This document shows positions 38,218 through 49,049 of a stretch of 64,000 nt of DNA, piece after piece (position 1 is the stretch's first letter; each line of letters begins with the position of its first letter). Source of the stretch: Membranipora membranacea (Eukaryota; Bryozoa; Gymnolaemata; Cheilostomatida; Membraniporidae); NCBI GenBank assembly GCA_914767715.1, contig OU612072.1, positions 26,784,001 through 26,848,000 on the forward strand, read 5' to 3'. A program made the position numbers and the translations under genes. The notes below the pieces were generated by a model that had not been told where the DNA came from, made no database searches, and saw only the letters and a program-made list of their open reading frames with translations.

Positions 38218-38429
38218 GCTGTTGTTGTTGTTGTTGGCATAGTCACTGTTGTCCTGGTTGTCGTTGGTTTTATTGATGTTGTTGTGGGTGTGGTTGTTGT
38301 TGTTGGTGTTGTGGTGGTTGTTGTGGGTGTGGTTGTAGTTGTTGGTGTGGTAGTTGTTGTTGTGGGTGTGGTTGTAGTTGTTGGTGTGGTGGTTGTCGTT
38401 GTTGTTGATGTAGTTGTTGGAGCAGGCGT
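38218..38429 (-). repeat. coding repeat for Thr/Pro-rich linker
   Basis: Degenerate trinucleotide repeat (ACA/ACC/ACT on the minus strand) in exon 4 of NHL copy A, encoding blocks of TTTTT separated by Pro. Groups of 33-36 bp recur (TTTTTPTTTTTTP), so it grew by block duplication. The Thr frame is chosen because it joins the upstream and downstream exons in phase; the other frames give Asn/His or Gln/His runs. Confidence 0.85.
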
Positions 38430-40380
38430 AGTTCTGGCCATGTAACCTGCAACACATTCATTCAAAGATCAGGTACCAAAAACTAGTGATCAAGCTTTCA
38501 GTAATTATGGAATTGCATCGTACAACTAAAATACTTCAAACATTGTGTCATTGATCTATCCAAACGTTTCTGAGTAGTAGGATTCAGGTTAAAAATAGGA
38601 CACAAATGCCAATCGCTGTGTGTTATTGTAAGACGGGGTCAAATCCTGAAACTTTTGGTGTTTCTTTCAAGTCACAAGTTTTCTTAAAATGAAGAAATTG
38701 GAAATCTCAATTTCCATATCAGCATAGCGGTTTTCTTACGATCATGTGAAAATAGCTTGATGACATTATGCCATAGCAAGTTAAGCTTATCAAATTATCT
38801 TAGGACGTATACTCAATATCAGGAAGCCTTTTCAAACATCATCAATTATTGCGAAACTTGTATCAAGAATCTGCAGCCCATCAGTGTGACCAAGTCACAG
38901 ATAACTGCTATCAGCCCACATTTCTCTGCACAATGGTCAGTATATAAGTTTATATATTTAAGTCTTATAACAAGCCCGTAGTTCTAGGGAAGGCAGAGAT
39001 GCACTGCCTGCCCCAAAAAGCTCAATACAGTGGGCTAAAATCACTCTTATTGGATAATTCATGTCAGAATCAGCTTCTCTTGGATTTCAATTTGCTAATA
39101 TGCCTTAAATTGTTTGTGGAAGAGCCTACAGCTACCCCTCCTCTGGACTTGCCTCAAACTTTTGCCCCCCCTACCTTTTTTTTCTAAACTACGGCCCTGT
39201 GATAGTCTCACCTTTTATCATCCTCATCCTCTGATACTCTCCAATATAAAGGCTGTTGTCATGATAGATAAGAGAATAAACGAATGTGATTGAGCAGGAG
39301 AGGAAGCCCTCGTCGACATGACCTGAATCTCCATTACATATCGAGGTCACATTATCTCTCTCTAAATCCAACACTCTGACACGATGATTGGTGGAGTCTG
39401 CAACTGCTATGGTTTTCTCATCTATTTGGATGATCCCTCTGGCGCCACTAAACTTTGCTTGGTTAAATGGTCCATTCTCCAAGCCTCGTCGGTTGTTGTT
39501 GGTTCCTGTTAGGAGCTGGAGGTTTTTTCCGTTATCGCTAAACTTAAAAACACCACTCGCTGTGGTAACATAGAACAGATTGCTCATTTGCAGAAGTCCA
39601 CTCGGCTCAACCAATCTTTTATCTGTTATCAGCACACTCACGCTCTTGAACTAAATATTAAAAATCTTAACAGCGCTATTTTTTGTGTCTGTGACATACA
39701 AAATAGAATTTTAGCAATGTCCTTGTAGACACCCCACGGCTGAGAAAATCTAGCGTTATGGCTGTTGACGTCGCCCCTTTGCTGGCATCTTCCCGCGTAC
39801 TGCCTCATTATGGAGGTGTTACGATAAACCTGTCTCAGGCAGTGATTATTTCTGTCAACTACAATTACTTCGGACGGACTGAGCTGAACAAATCCGGTAA
39901 TTGAATTGAACATTGCTGGTCGCCCAGACTTGTAGCCGAATTTCGATGGAAAGCCAACAATACTTCTCAAGGAACCGCCTGGCATCTTGACGCGAAGAGA
40001 ACTGCCATCAGGTCTTTAGATACGTGGACACATATTCACCATACACCCTGTAAACAGTCAGTTATAGGTCCAAACTAACAGTGCAAGTAAAATATGAAAC
40101 ATGTAAAACATCTGATTGATGCCACGAGATCAATGATAAAGATCTGATTAGAAATGATAGCAAATTATGCTTCAAAGACATCTTAACTGCAAGTCTGGGT
40201 GTAATGTATTATCATGTATGTCATACTATGTCGAAAGGTTGCTTTGCCAACTCTGTGCAGCTACTTTAATTGCATCTGTACAAAATATGCGGGCAATACC
40301 CTATCAAATTCTGACCATGTAGACTGCATGAACACCTACCTAAGCGCCAATAAAGTATAAGTTGACAAAAAGTAGACCAG

Positions 40381-40510
40381 GTTTGATCCAGTTTGCCTGT
40401 ATGCTGGTTCTCCCCTACACTAATAATCCATAGGCAAAAAGGCCTGCCGCCAAAGAGTGGAGAGGGAGCGACTCCCCACCTAGGCAAACAGGATCAAACT
40501 TGATCAAACA
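40381..40510. mobile_element. MITE-like fold-back element (unit A)
   Basis: Ends are inverted copies: GTTTGATCCAGTTTGCCT on the left and AGGCAAACAGGATCAAAC on the right. The internal part has GGAGAGGGAGCGACTCC. The same element is at 48512-48646 in unit B, so insertion predates the duplication. Related sequence (GGAGTTGCTCC, CAAATTGAATCAAGC) occurs near 32570-32625 and 17055-17075. Confidence 0.65.
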
Positions 40511-40614
40511 CTATAGGTGACTTAGAAATACACCCATTGTGCACAAAAACTACCGCTCGACAATGGAGAGCCTTTTAGAGAAAACATGAGTTAATTTGTT
40601 GAGCTGGAACATTA

Positions 40615-41407
40615 ATAATAATAATAATAAAGTTTATTTGTGAAACGCTTAATGAAATTGCAGAGCAAGAATTTTAAGCGTTATTACATTAAAACCAATA
40701 AAATAAAGGTGAAATAAAATGGATAAAATATGTGCATGAGGATAAAATTGAAACATAATTCTGATACTGCTATATAAATCTATAAACTAAAATCTAATTA
40801 CTTAAAGTACAACCTAAATAAATACGTTTTAGTAGCGGACTTAAAACCGGTAAGGCTCGGCAACAGCTGCAAATCAGGGGGCCGGGAATTCCAGAGGGTT
40901 ACGAGTGATGATGGTAGGGATTTTCCACCGACTGTGGCCAAGCGAGAGGTGTGATGGGATGCGAGGATGATTTTTGAGCTGCTTCTAGTGACACGGCGAG
41001 GTTCAGGAATGTAGAATTGATTGATGAAATAAGATGGCGTATCAGGAGAGTTATGATAGATCTTGTACGCAAAAAAATTTTAAATTGAGCTCTGGCTTTG
41101 ATATGAAGCCAGTGGAGTGACTTTAGTGCAGCGGTGGCAGAGTCGAATCGCCGTGCACCAGTGAGGCACTTTGCGCAGCTGTTTTGAATAGTTTGAATTT
41201 GATTGCGGGCAAAGTCTGGGAGGGTGAAATAGATTGAGTTGCAGATATCGATGCGATGTGTGATGAAACTATAAATGAGTGTGGCAAAATGATGTGACGG
41301 TATGAATTGTCTGATAGCCTTTAATCTGCGTAGTTGGAAAAAACAGGACTTTGTTAATTCTCTAATATGACTCTCAAATGTCAACTTGGAATCCATAACA
41401 ACACCTA
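40615..41407 (-). mobile_element. 5'-truncated CR1/L2-type LINE fragment
   Basis: The minus-strand frame 41396-40899 encodes the C-terminal part of a non-LTR reverse transcriptase: LTFESHIRELTKSCFFQLRR, then LKSLHWLHIKARAQFKI, the pattern typical of CR1/L2-like elements (QNSCAKCLTG..LHWL). A ~280-bp 3' UTR ends in a TTA-type tail, read as AATAATAATAATAATAA on the plus strand at 40615. The borders come from unit B, where the flanks GGAACATTA and GCTTTG are joined without the element. There is no clear target-site duplication. The 5' truncation is usual for LINEs, and no endonuclease domain is present. Confidence 0.9.
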
Positions 41408-41518
41408 GCTTTGTTTTAATACTCTTCTGAACTTAACTTATTGAATTCATGATATCGTCCTCATTACTCATGTTAAAAACTTTAGCAGCAAGAAATAAAA
41501 TTGATCGATAAAAATATG

Positions 41519-41757
41519 TGGGTTAAATGTGGGTTAAAATTGCAAGTGTTGTCTCTGTCCGAGGACTGAGAAATATCAGTGCCTTAAGGGCGCGGCCGCC
41601 GTATTCGGCACCAAGTTTCTCTCAGTTTGCAGGCAGGTCGGAGCACACCTTGGGCGTCATGAGCCCAGTAGTCAGTAGACTGCAGCGGGATTCAAACCCA
41701 GGACCTCCAACGCTTGCGCATTAGAGGGCAGGTGCTCTAACCAACTGAGTAAAATTC
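41519..41757 (-). mobile_element. tRNA-derived SINE, copy 2 (unit A)
   Basis: On the minus strand it reads ACTCAGTTGGTTAGAGCACC, the hairpin CCTCTAATGC/GCGTTGGAGG, then the B-box-like GGGTTTGAATCCC and the body. Same family as 28338 and 48811. It lies in the intron between NHL exons 2 and 3. Unit B has it at the same place, so it inserted before the duplication. Confidence 0.9.
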
Positions 41758-42206
41758 TGTCATGATGATTTTCTCACCTGTCTGCGAGTTCTAAGGAAAG
41801 TCCTGCCTCAGACATCACAATCATACAAGCTGTCAAGACCACCAACTAAAATATAATTACATAATAATAAGTCCATTATAGAATGCACAACATAGAGTAT
41901 GTAAAACCTGTCTGCAGGTGTAACAGATATTGACCTGAACTTATATATAGGGCTTTTGAATACTATGAGAGTTTAACTTTGTATTTTGACAGTGTAAAAA
42001 CAAATTTTTATAACCTTCTTAATAGACAATTAAAGTTAAACGGTGGAGGCAGTGATCTATTGGTTGAGGTGCACGAGTAGGGCCTTATATCCATTTATCA
42101 ATAGCTTAGAAGCATATTCCTCGACTTTGAAGAGAATCTGAAGGAAAGATTATGAGCCAAAGCATGCCAATCTTCTTACCTTGATAGCCATATGAATTAG
42201 CGCCAT

Positions 42207-45133
42207 CTTTCTTCCTGTTTCACTCTCAACAGTGCTGCTAAGCTAACAACCCTCGACAAGCGCTCACTGAGAGCTAACTGAGAGTTCACTGTAACTTTAT
42301 CAGTCTGATTAACTCGCTAACCTTACCAAGTTATCACCATTCTTATCTACTTTTTTGTTTGCGAGTTTTGATTAAGAACGGTTATCATAGACTAAATGGC
42401 GTCGTGTCAAACAGTTTTATACACAGTCATGTGTTATGCTCAGGCATGATCTGCATTATTCACTGCTGAGCTGACAAAAGGTAAGCCCCCGTTCAGGGGT
42501 CGGTCGTTACTGTTGAGCTCTTTACGTATTGTTATGACGAGCATGTTATAATCGGCATAGGTGGCCGTGTAGTATTGTAAACTGGAATGTGGAAACAGTG
42601 AGATAGATTCAATGAATTGTGTAATTCAGAAATGCATTATATATAAAATATTCGTATCCACCTACCATTGATGCAAACTTGCACCAATACACCAGCTCTT
42701 GATATGGAGATTGGACTTTTTTCTGGTTTTGAACCTATAATATTTTTAACTAATAACTTTTTATAGTCATCATTCATTACCTCGTTGATATACATATTAT
42801 ATTATAGGCTGACATACCAGCCAATCAAAGCAAGGTTCAGCGCAGTCCTTACTAATTGTTAGGGAAGCAGTTTCTTTAAGTAAGGATATAACTTGCAGGC
42901 AGGCGTCCTTTCCTTTTAACAGAGCTTGCCAGAACAACAAGAAATAGAGTTACATATATTATTTTATTGGATATGTCACTCGGGTGGCTGATCATCTTTA
43001 GCTACAATCCTATGAAAGGACCTATCTATCCCAGCCAAGTGGAACTATGTCGATGATAGGTAAAACACCTGCAAGTAATAAAATAATATTGGTTTAGTTT
43101 CCGCTGGATACTTCTAATAATAAATATCTCTGAATTGTGAGGGTCTAACATATTAATTACATACACATGACTTGTAATAACTTCCCTATCATCTAATTGG
43201 CTCAGCATTGTTGGCACCTGAAAATCACAATTAGACCAATTAAAAGTGTGCCAACAGACATTTCCCTGTTACAAAAATAAACGTGACATTAGGAAGCTTC
43301 GTAGTTTGATATGAAGATATAATAAATCTTCATTCTGATGGCAGTTAGAGGAATAAGAAAACATTATCTTTAAATGTCCAGTCTGTCTGTTTGTCAGGAA
43401 AGAAGCTAATTTTGTGATTCGAATCAACCAATGACTGTATCATCTTTTATTGAGGAAATTTCCCTGTTGTTTTGAAAAAGAGGAAATTCCTTAATGGCAA
43501 TTTTCATCATTTTATTTTCAGTGGAGCTATATCAGTCTTTGGAATATTACGTTATCACACATATCAGTCTTTGGAATATTACGTTATCACACATATCAGT
43601 CATAAAATGGCAAATATCATGTTTTGCTGAAAAAATTTCCTATATTTGTTTCAAAAGGGAGAGAAACAAAATTTGGGAGGCCATGTATTGTTTCTGAGTC
43701 AGTCAGTTCAAGCAGGTTTATATTGTAATCGATAGATACACAATCTTCATTCTTCTTTCCCTGAATCAGGTGAAATAAAATGACTTATGGTTGTTTCCCA
43801 TATTCTGGAGAGAGGTCACTAAAATTTTACATAAAAACTAAGCGTGTAGGCATTTTATAGCCTAGAATCTAGAGCATAAAAAGTCACTATCTCTTATTGA
43901 TTTCACTGTGCGAATCATTATTATGTTCGGCGGCTCTTTCAAATTAACTGACAGGATCAGGGTTCTTAGTTGAGTTTATTGACAGGATCAGGGTTCTTAG
44001 TTGAGTTTATTTTGCAGAAGCCGCTTTTACATGGAAGTTTATGCCATTGTTTCATTTATATGAAGTCTAAGTAGCATCCCATATAAATATATTATATATT
44101 TATTTCGGTGAAATAATAAGTCCATAATAATAAGAATTTCTTTTAAAAGAAAAATGCAAATTAAGCAAGTAATAAAAGTGTGTGTGAAACAATAGTAACA
44201 CACAAAGGAATAAAAATACGGAGAATGCAGGTAAATGAGATTATTGCAATTAAAAATTTGAAAGATTTGAGATCATGACACAGCTTAACGTTTGGGGGCA
44301 AGTCAATGTATAGTTTGACACCAAAGTTCGCTAGGGAGAACCTGTATTTGTCCTTGGATAGCATCAAACCCTCACTTTTTCCAAGCCGTGTATCACTTTT
44401 TAATTTTGAAGACATAAGCCTGGCATCAATAATTGTGACCAATTTGTTTATCAGTTTAAAAAAAGTTCCAATGTATAAATATGCTGACATATCAACCAAG
44501 AGACTTTCCCCCACCTCAGAAGCATTTTTTGTGTTTATATCTGTTAGATCTAAGTCCCATATATTTTAACATAATATGCCTTCCGATGACAAATTATAGT
44601 TCCAACAACTGATGAAGTCATATGCTGCCCTGACAATTTGCTCATAAATCTTTTAAAATACATCTCTATTTTTGTATTATTATTCTTATTATAAATCATA
44701 AATATATTGAATATATGAATAGACTCATACTCAACGGATCCTTGAAACATCAATGTTGATTCCAAGGCTATTCTTTGTGTGAAATTTCCTTTATTTTTAA
44801 AATCCAGTTTGCGTACAAGAATTAACTAATAGTTCAAGTAGATCAAGAATTACATAGCAAATTTGTCCCGCAATATTTATTCATTTTTCATCACTTTTAC
44901 AACCTTAAAAGCAAAGCTTTGTTGTTAGTTAAGGTAATTTAAATGATGGGCAGTTGATGATTGCCAATAAAAATATCCTCAAATAAAAAAATATGGAGGA
45001 TACATTAATTTGGTTGGTTGATTTTCCAGGCAATAAGATGTAAGTATGACAAGGATATACTTCAAAGGAAATATCTACGCTATTAAATTTATTTTTACGA
45101 TCGACGAGGAAAAAAAACCAAGCAAACACACAG
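42207..45133. other. region between divergent NHL A and defensin A genes
   Basis: Upstream of the NHL start (minus) and of the defensin TATA box (plus). Most of it aligns with 49522-53297 of unit B, except about 43872-44589, which has no counterpart there. Short direct duplications occur at about 43535-43604 (31 bp, TATCAGTCTTTGGAATATTA) and 43951-44012 (TTGACAGGATCAGGGTTCTT). A 117-aa open frame on the minus strand (44514-44161) lies inside the unmatched segment and is not recognised. Confidence 0.55.
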
Positions 45134-45140
45134 TATAAAA
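45134..45140 (+). promoter_or_regulatory. TATA box of defensin gene A
   Basis: TATAAAA, conserved at 53298 in unit B. A start site about 30 bp downstream would give a short untranslated first exon ending at 45215 (AAA|GTGAGT), spliced to the acceptor at 45626. Confidence 0.6.
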
Positions 45141-45662
45141 GACGGATGAAGTGCCTTCATCTTCAGCACTGATCAGTCAGAGAGATTCGAACAAAGTGAC
45201 ATAGTATCAGTTAAAGTGAGTTATTTTGAAGTGTAATCTGGAGTAACTTGACTCCTCATTTAGAAAGCTGACTATCAAATTCTGTTCTATCTTTCTTTGG
45301 ATAAAAAAAGCCAATATTTAAGTTTGATATAAATTTAGAATGTCCGGATCATCAATCTTCTTGACATCTCAGTAGGAAACCTTCACCCTTTTCTGAGCCG
45401 AATACTTTTCATTTTGAGACATTTCGACTCGTCTACACAGAAAAAATAAGTAATTCAAAGGTCATGACAATCTGAATGCAATTTGTGTGAGGTAACCACA
45501 CTGTGAGCTCAGAGGAGATCAATTAGATAACTAAAAATAACATCAATGAGTTCATCTGTGATTGACTTAAGTTAAACATTAAATTGACATTTAGATATTT
45601 TCTTACAGTTTTTACAGTTTTTACAGTCATCAGACACAGTAACCACACACTTAGACTACAGT

Positions 45663-45923
45663 ATGAAGCTACTCATGAGCCTGGTGGTGTTGGTGATTCT
45701 CATATCAGTCATCGAGTCTACAGGTAATTCATTGGGACAGTTTTTTAATTGTCATTCATGTCATTTGAGTCAAACCTCGATAATGACTGCACTGTGAAAA
45801 TGAATTAAATGATTTTATATTGTGTTTACGCTGGTGAACAAAGATGGAAACAGGGATTATCGCCTCCCAAACTACTTTTCCTATACTACAGCTCTGTATT
45901 GTGTATATATATATGTATACATA

Positions 45924-46015
<92 letters not shown>

Positions 46016-46204
46016 TATATATATATAAATTATTATAATGTTTGGACAGGGGTAACAATTTGTCACGGAAGGAAGTGTGGCTGTCCAAGGAACCCGGCAA
46101 TCTGTGATTGGAAATGTCGTCACTTGGGGTACGACTTCGGAAAATGTGAGAAAAGTTGGTTTGCAGGCAGAAGGAAGCATTGTACTTGTTACCGTCATTA
46201 CTAA
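45663..46204 (+). CDS. CSalpha-beta defensin-like secreted peptide, copy A
   Basis: Coding exons 45663-45723 and 46050-46204 (TAA) encode 71 aa, and an untranslated exon lies upstream. Residues 1-20 are a signal peptide ([20 protein letters not shown]), and a phase-1 intron falls at its end, as is common in defensin genes. The mature part has eight Cys at residues 25, 30, 32, 39, 43, 53, 65 and 67. The last six give C-x6-C-x3-C-x9-C-x11-C-x-C, the cysteine-stabilised alpha-beta pattern (CDWKC helix turn and CTC strand). The first two Cys probably form an extra bond. It is basic (several Arg, Lys and His), fitting an antimicrobial role at surfaces or in haemolymph-like fluid. A toxin-like or signalling use of the same fold cannot be excluded. 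The intron holds an AT microsatellite. Confidence 0.85.
45901..46027. repeat. AT microsatellite in defensin A intron
   Basis: (TA)n broken by TGTATA and CACAC interruptions, just upstream of the exon-3 acceptor. The equivalent intron in copy B (about 53996-54210) has a different, longer AT-rich expansion, so both changed after duplication. Long frames over it (YIYIY) are artefacts. Confidence 0.9.
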
Positions 46205-46315
46205 ACTGTAATACGCAGATGGAGAAGAGCTATTTATCCTTATCCTGTTCTTGTGCTAATATTACTGCTCATTATGTCAATGATTTCTATTTTCCTGTAG
46301 AACAGGATATCGATG

Positions 46316-46321
46316 AATAAA
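46316..46321 (+). terminator. polyadenylation signal, defensin A
   Basis: AATAAA 112 bp after the stop codon, conserved at 54492-54497 in unit B. Confidence 0.6.
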
Positions 46322-47363
46322 TCTTCACTTGTGAAATTGCCACAACACCTATGCTTATTATTGAATCACAGATAAAAAAATAATATGAACGCCGCTCCAA
46401 CAAGATAATCAAATTTCCTGCACTATAGATCAAAATCAGCAGTGACTGTGTATGTGAACGGCCAGGCTCATCCTTCTCTTCAAACTGTGTAATCTAACAT
46501 ACGGCTCGGATTGTAATTTGTAACTTAATTTGTAAGTGGAGATAACTTCTGTTTAATAAATATATTCAGTTTTATGTGCAATCATCATAATCTGAAGATA
46601 TTCTCCGTTGTGGAAATACAAGTTTACCTAAGTTAATGTCATATATAATGTAATGTAATAATATCACAATGACAATGAGGCAATGACTAAGTGTGTAATT
46701 ACAAAATCATGAAAGATAATTTTATCTCAAGGAGGCTTTTGAGGCAAAAATGAATAATATGGTAACCAGTAGGCAAACATCAAGCCGTAGAATAGCTTAA
46801 CAAAGTTTGGTTAAGTTACATTGTACAGAAAGTTTATAGAACTAGGCGATACAGCATTATGGAGGGTCTATAAATAACAAAAGCAGAAATTGCAAACAAT
46901 GCAATGAGAATGAGTAGTTTAGCAGCAACAGCAGAAGCTCTTTGACAGCCAGTGTATGTCTACTTCGCTTCTGGGAGGCGGGTCTTTAGAGTGTATGGCT
47001 ACTCAGCTACTGGGAGGAGGGTCTTATGAGTGTATGGCTGCTCAGTTACGGGGAGGACCAAGTCACAGATAGCAGCTGTCAGCTTACAGTTCTCTGCGCG
47101 ATAGTCAATATATAAGTTTATATATTTAAGTCTTATAACAGGCCCGTAGTTCTCGGGGAGGCGGAGAGGCACTGCCTCCCCCAAAAAGCTTAATACTGTG
47201 GGCTAAAATCACTCTTATTGGATAATTCATGTCAGAATCAGCTTCTCTTGGATTTCAATTTGCTAATATGCCTTAAATTGCTCTTGGAAGAGCCTACAGC
47301 TACGCCTCCTCTGGACTTGCCTCAAACTTATTTTTCTAAACCACGGCCCTGCGACAGTCTCAC
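46322..47363. other. region between defensin A and NHL copy B, with duplication junction
   Basis: 3' flank of defensin A, then the unit A/unit B junction at 47055/47056. Near the junction a short sequence (GGGTCTT..GAGTGTATGGCT) is itself repeated at about 46980-47040. From 47056 on, sequence repeats 38888 onward and corresponds to the intron after NHL exon 3. No Thr-rich or HYR-like exon follows. Confidence 0.65.
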
Positions 47364-48511
47364 CTTTTATCATCCTTATCCTCTGATACTCTCCAATATA
47401 AAGGCTGTTGTCATGATAAATAAGAAAATAAACGAATGTGATTGAGCAGGAGAGGATGCCCTCGTCGACATGACCTCTATCTCCATTACATATTGAGGTC
47501 AAATTATCGTTCTCTAAATCCAACACTCTGACACGATGATTGGTGGAATCTGCAACTGCTATGGTTTTCTCATCTATTTGGTTGGTCCCTCTGGCGCCTC
47601 TAAACTTTGCTCGATTAAATGGTCCATTCTCAAAACCTCGTCGGTTGTTGTTGGTTCCTGTTAGGAGCTGGAAGTTTTCTCCTTTATTGCCAAATGTGAA
47701 AACACCATTTGCTGTGGTAACATAGAACAGATTGCTCATTTGCAGAAGTCCACTCGGCTAAACCAATCTTTTATCTGTTGTCAGCACACTCACGCTCTTG
47801 AACAAAATATTAAAAATCTTAACAGCGCTATTTTTTGTGTCTGTGACATACAAAATAGAATCTTTAGCAACGTTCTTGTAGACACCTCACGGCTCAGAAA
47901 ATCTAGCGTTGGGGCCGTTGACGTCGCCCCTTTGCTGGCATCTTCCGGCGTACAGCCTCATTATGGAGGTGTTACGATCCACCTGTCTCAGGCAGTGATT
48001 ATTTCGGTCAACTACAATTACTTCGGACATACTGAGCTGAACGAATCCGGTGATTGAATTGAACATTGCTGGTCGCCCAGACTTGTAGCCGAATTCCGTT
48101 GGTGCTCCAACAATAGTTGTCAAGGAACCATCTGGCTTGTTGACTCGAAGTGAGCTGCCATCAGAGAATAAGAAACGAGATTTGTCTGCCAAGTCAACCT
48201 CAATATGGAAAACATTGCCTTCGGTCTTCAGATACATGGACACATATTCCCCATATACTCTGTAAACAGAATCAGGTAATTGCTCCAAACTAACTGTGCA
48301 AGTAAAATATGAAACCTGTTTGATGCAATATAGTTAAAGAAGAGGCGGCCATCTTAACTGCAAGTCTGGAAACAATATGATCATGTATGTAAGGTGTTGA
48401 TAGGTTGCTTTGCTAACTCTGTGCAGCTACTTTAATTGCACCTGTACAAAAAACGCAGACTGCATGAACACCTACTTAAGCGTCAATAAAGTAGAGGTTG
48501 GCCTCAAAGTA

Positions 48512-48646
48512 GACCAAGATCCAGTTTGCCTGCATTTTGGTTCTGCTCTACACTAATAATCCATAGGCAAAATGGCCTGCAGCTAATGAGTGGAGAGGGA
48601 GCGACTCCGAACTTAGGCAAACTGGATCAAACTTGATCAAACACTA
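48512..48646. mobile_element. MITE-like fold-back element (unit B)
   Basis: Counterpart of 40381-40510, with ends GATCCAGTTTGCCT and AGGCAAACTGGATC. Same position relative to the NHL exons. Confidence 0.65.
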
Positions 48647-48810
48647 TAGTAGACTTTAGCGAATACATGAGTTAATTTGTTGAGCTGGAACATTAGCTTT
48701 GCTTTAATACTCTTCTGAACTGAATTATAATTGTAATAGATGTTATGGTCCTCATTACTCCTGTTAAAAGCTTTAGCAGCAAGAAATAAAATTGATCGAT
48801 CAAAATTATG

Positions 48811-49049
48811 TTGGTTAAAATTGCAGGTGTTGTCTCTGTCCGACTCCGAGGACTGAGAAATATCTGTGCCTTAAGGAGTAAGGACGCGGCCGCCGTATCG
48901 GGCACCAAGTTTCTCTCAGTTTGCAGGCAAGTCGGAGCACACCTGGGGCTCATATGAGCCCAGTAGTCAGTAGACCGCAGCGGGATTTTAACCCAGGACC
49001 TCCAACGCTTGCGCATTAGAGGGCAGGCGCTCTAACCAACTGAGTAAAA
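48811..49049 (-). mobile_element. tRNA-derived SINE, copy 3 (unit B)
   Basis: Orthologous within the duplication to 41519-41757, with the same tRNA-like head and body. It differs by small indels, for example an extra GGAGTAA near 48875. Confidence 0.9.

Larger units (their letters stand above)
35626..42206 (-). pseudogene. secreted NHL-repeat / HYR-like protein, copy A (N-terminal half broken)
   Basis: Seven exons on the minus strand: 42206-42180, 41845-41778, 40047-39212, 38446-38051, 37786-37571, 37033-36854, 35816-35626 (TAA). Exons 1-2 encode a signal peptide (MALIHMAIK, then LVVLTACMIVMSEAG). Exon 3 is an NHL beta-propeller segment with motifs such as VIVVDRNNHCLRQV and IAVADSTNHRVRVLDL. 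Exon 4 starts with a Thr/Pro mucin-like linker. Exons 4-7 each hold a ~60-aa Cys-containing module resembling HYR domains (C.., then LIPGEYNYTTVDVYNNKC), and the introns after exons 3-6 are all phase 1. Against copy B, exon 3 has a 59-bp deletion at 40010/40011 giving TGA at 40008-40010, a 1-bp deletion near 39709 and TAG at 39651-39653. Exons 4-7 remain open. It is therefore a pseudogene, or expresses only its C-terminal half from another start. The intron after exon 2 holds a fold-back element, a LINE and a SINE. Confidence 0.78.
38888..47055. repeat. tandem segmental duplication, unit A
   Basis: About 8.2 kb beginning GACCAAGTCACAGATA at 38888. It contains NHL exons 3 to 1 (minus) and the intact defensin gene (plus). 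Unit B starts with the same sequence at 47056, immediately after unit A. The units match through introns, exons and flanks with scattered indels. Differences include a 793-bp LINE only here (40615-41407) and an unmatched segment at about 43872-44589. Confidence 0.92.

Noticed and set aside
44161-44514. 117-aa minus-strand open frame in unit A
   Set aside because: It lies in sequence private to unit A, AT-rich, with no recognisable domain. Not supported as a gene.
45756-46204. Tyr/Ile-rich frames on both strands
   Set aside because: They come from the AT microsatellite in the defensin intron. Only the spliced defensin frame keeps the Cys pattern.
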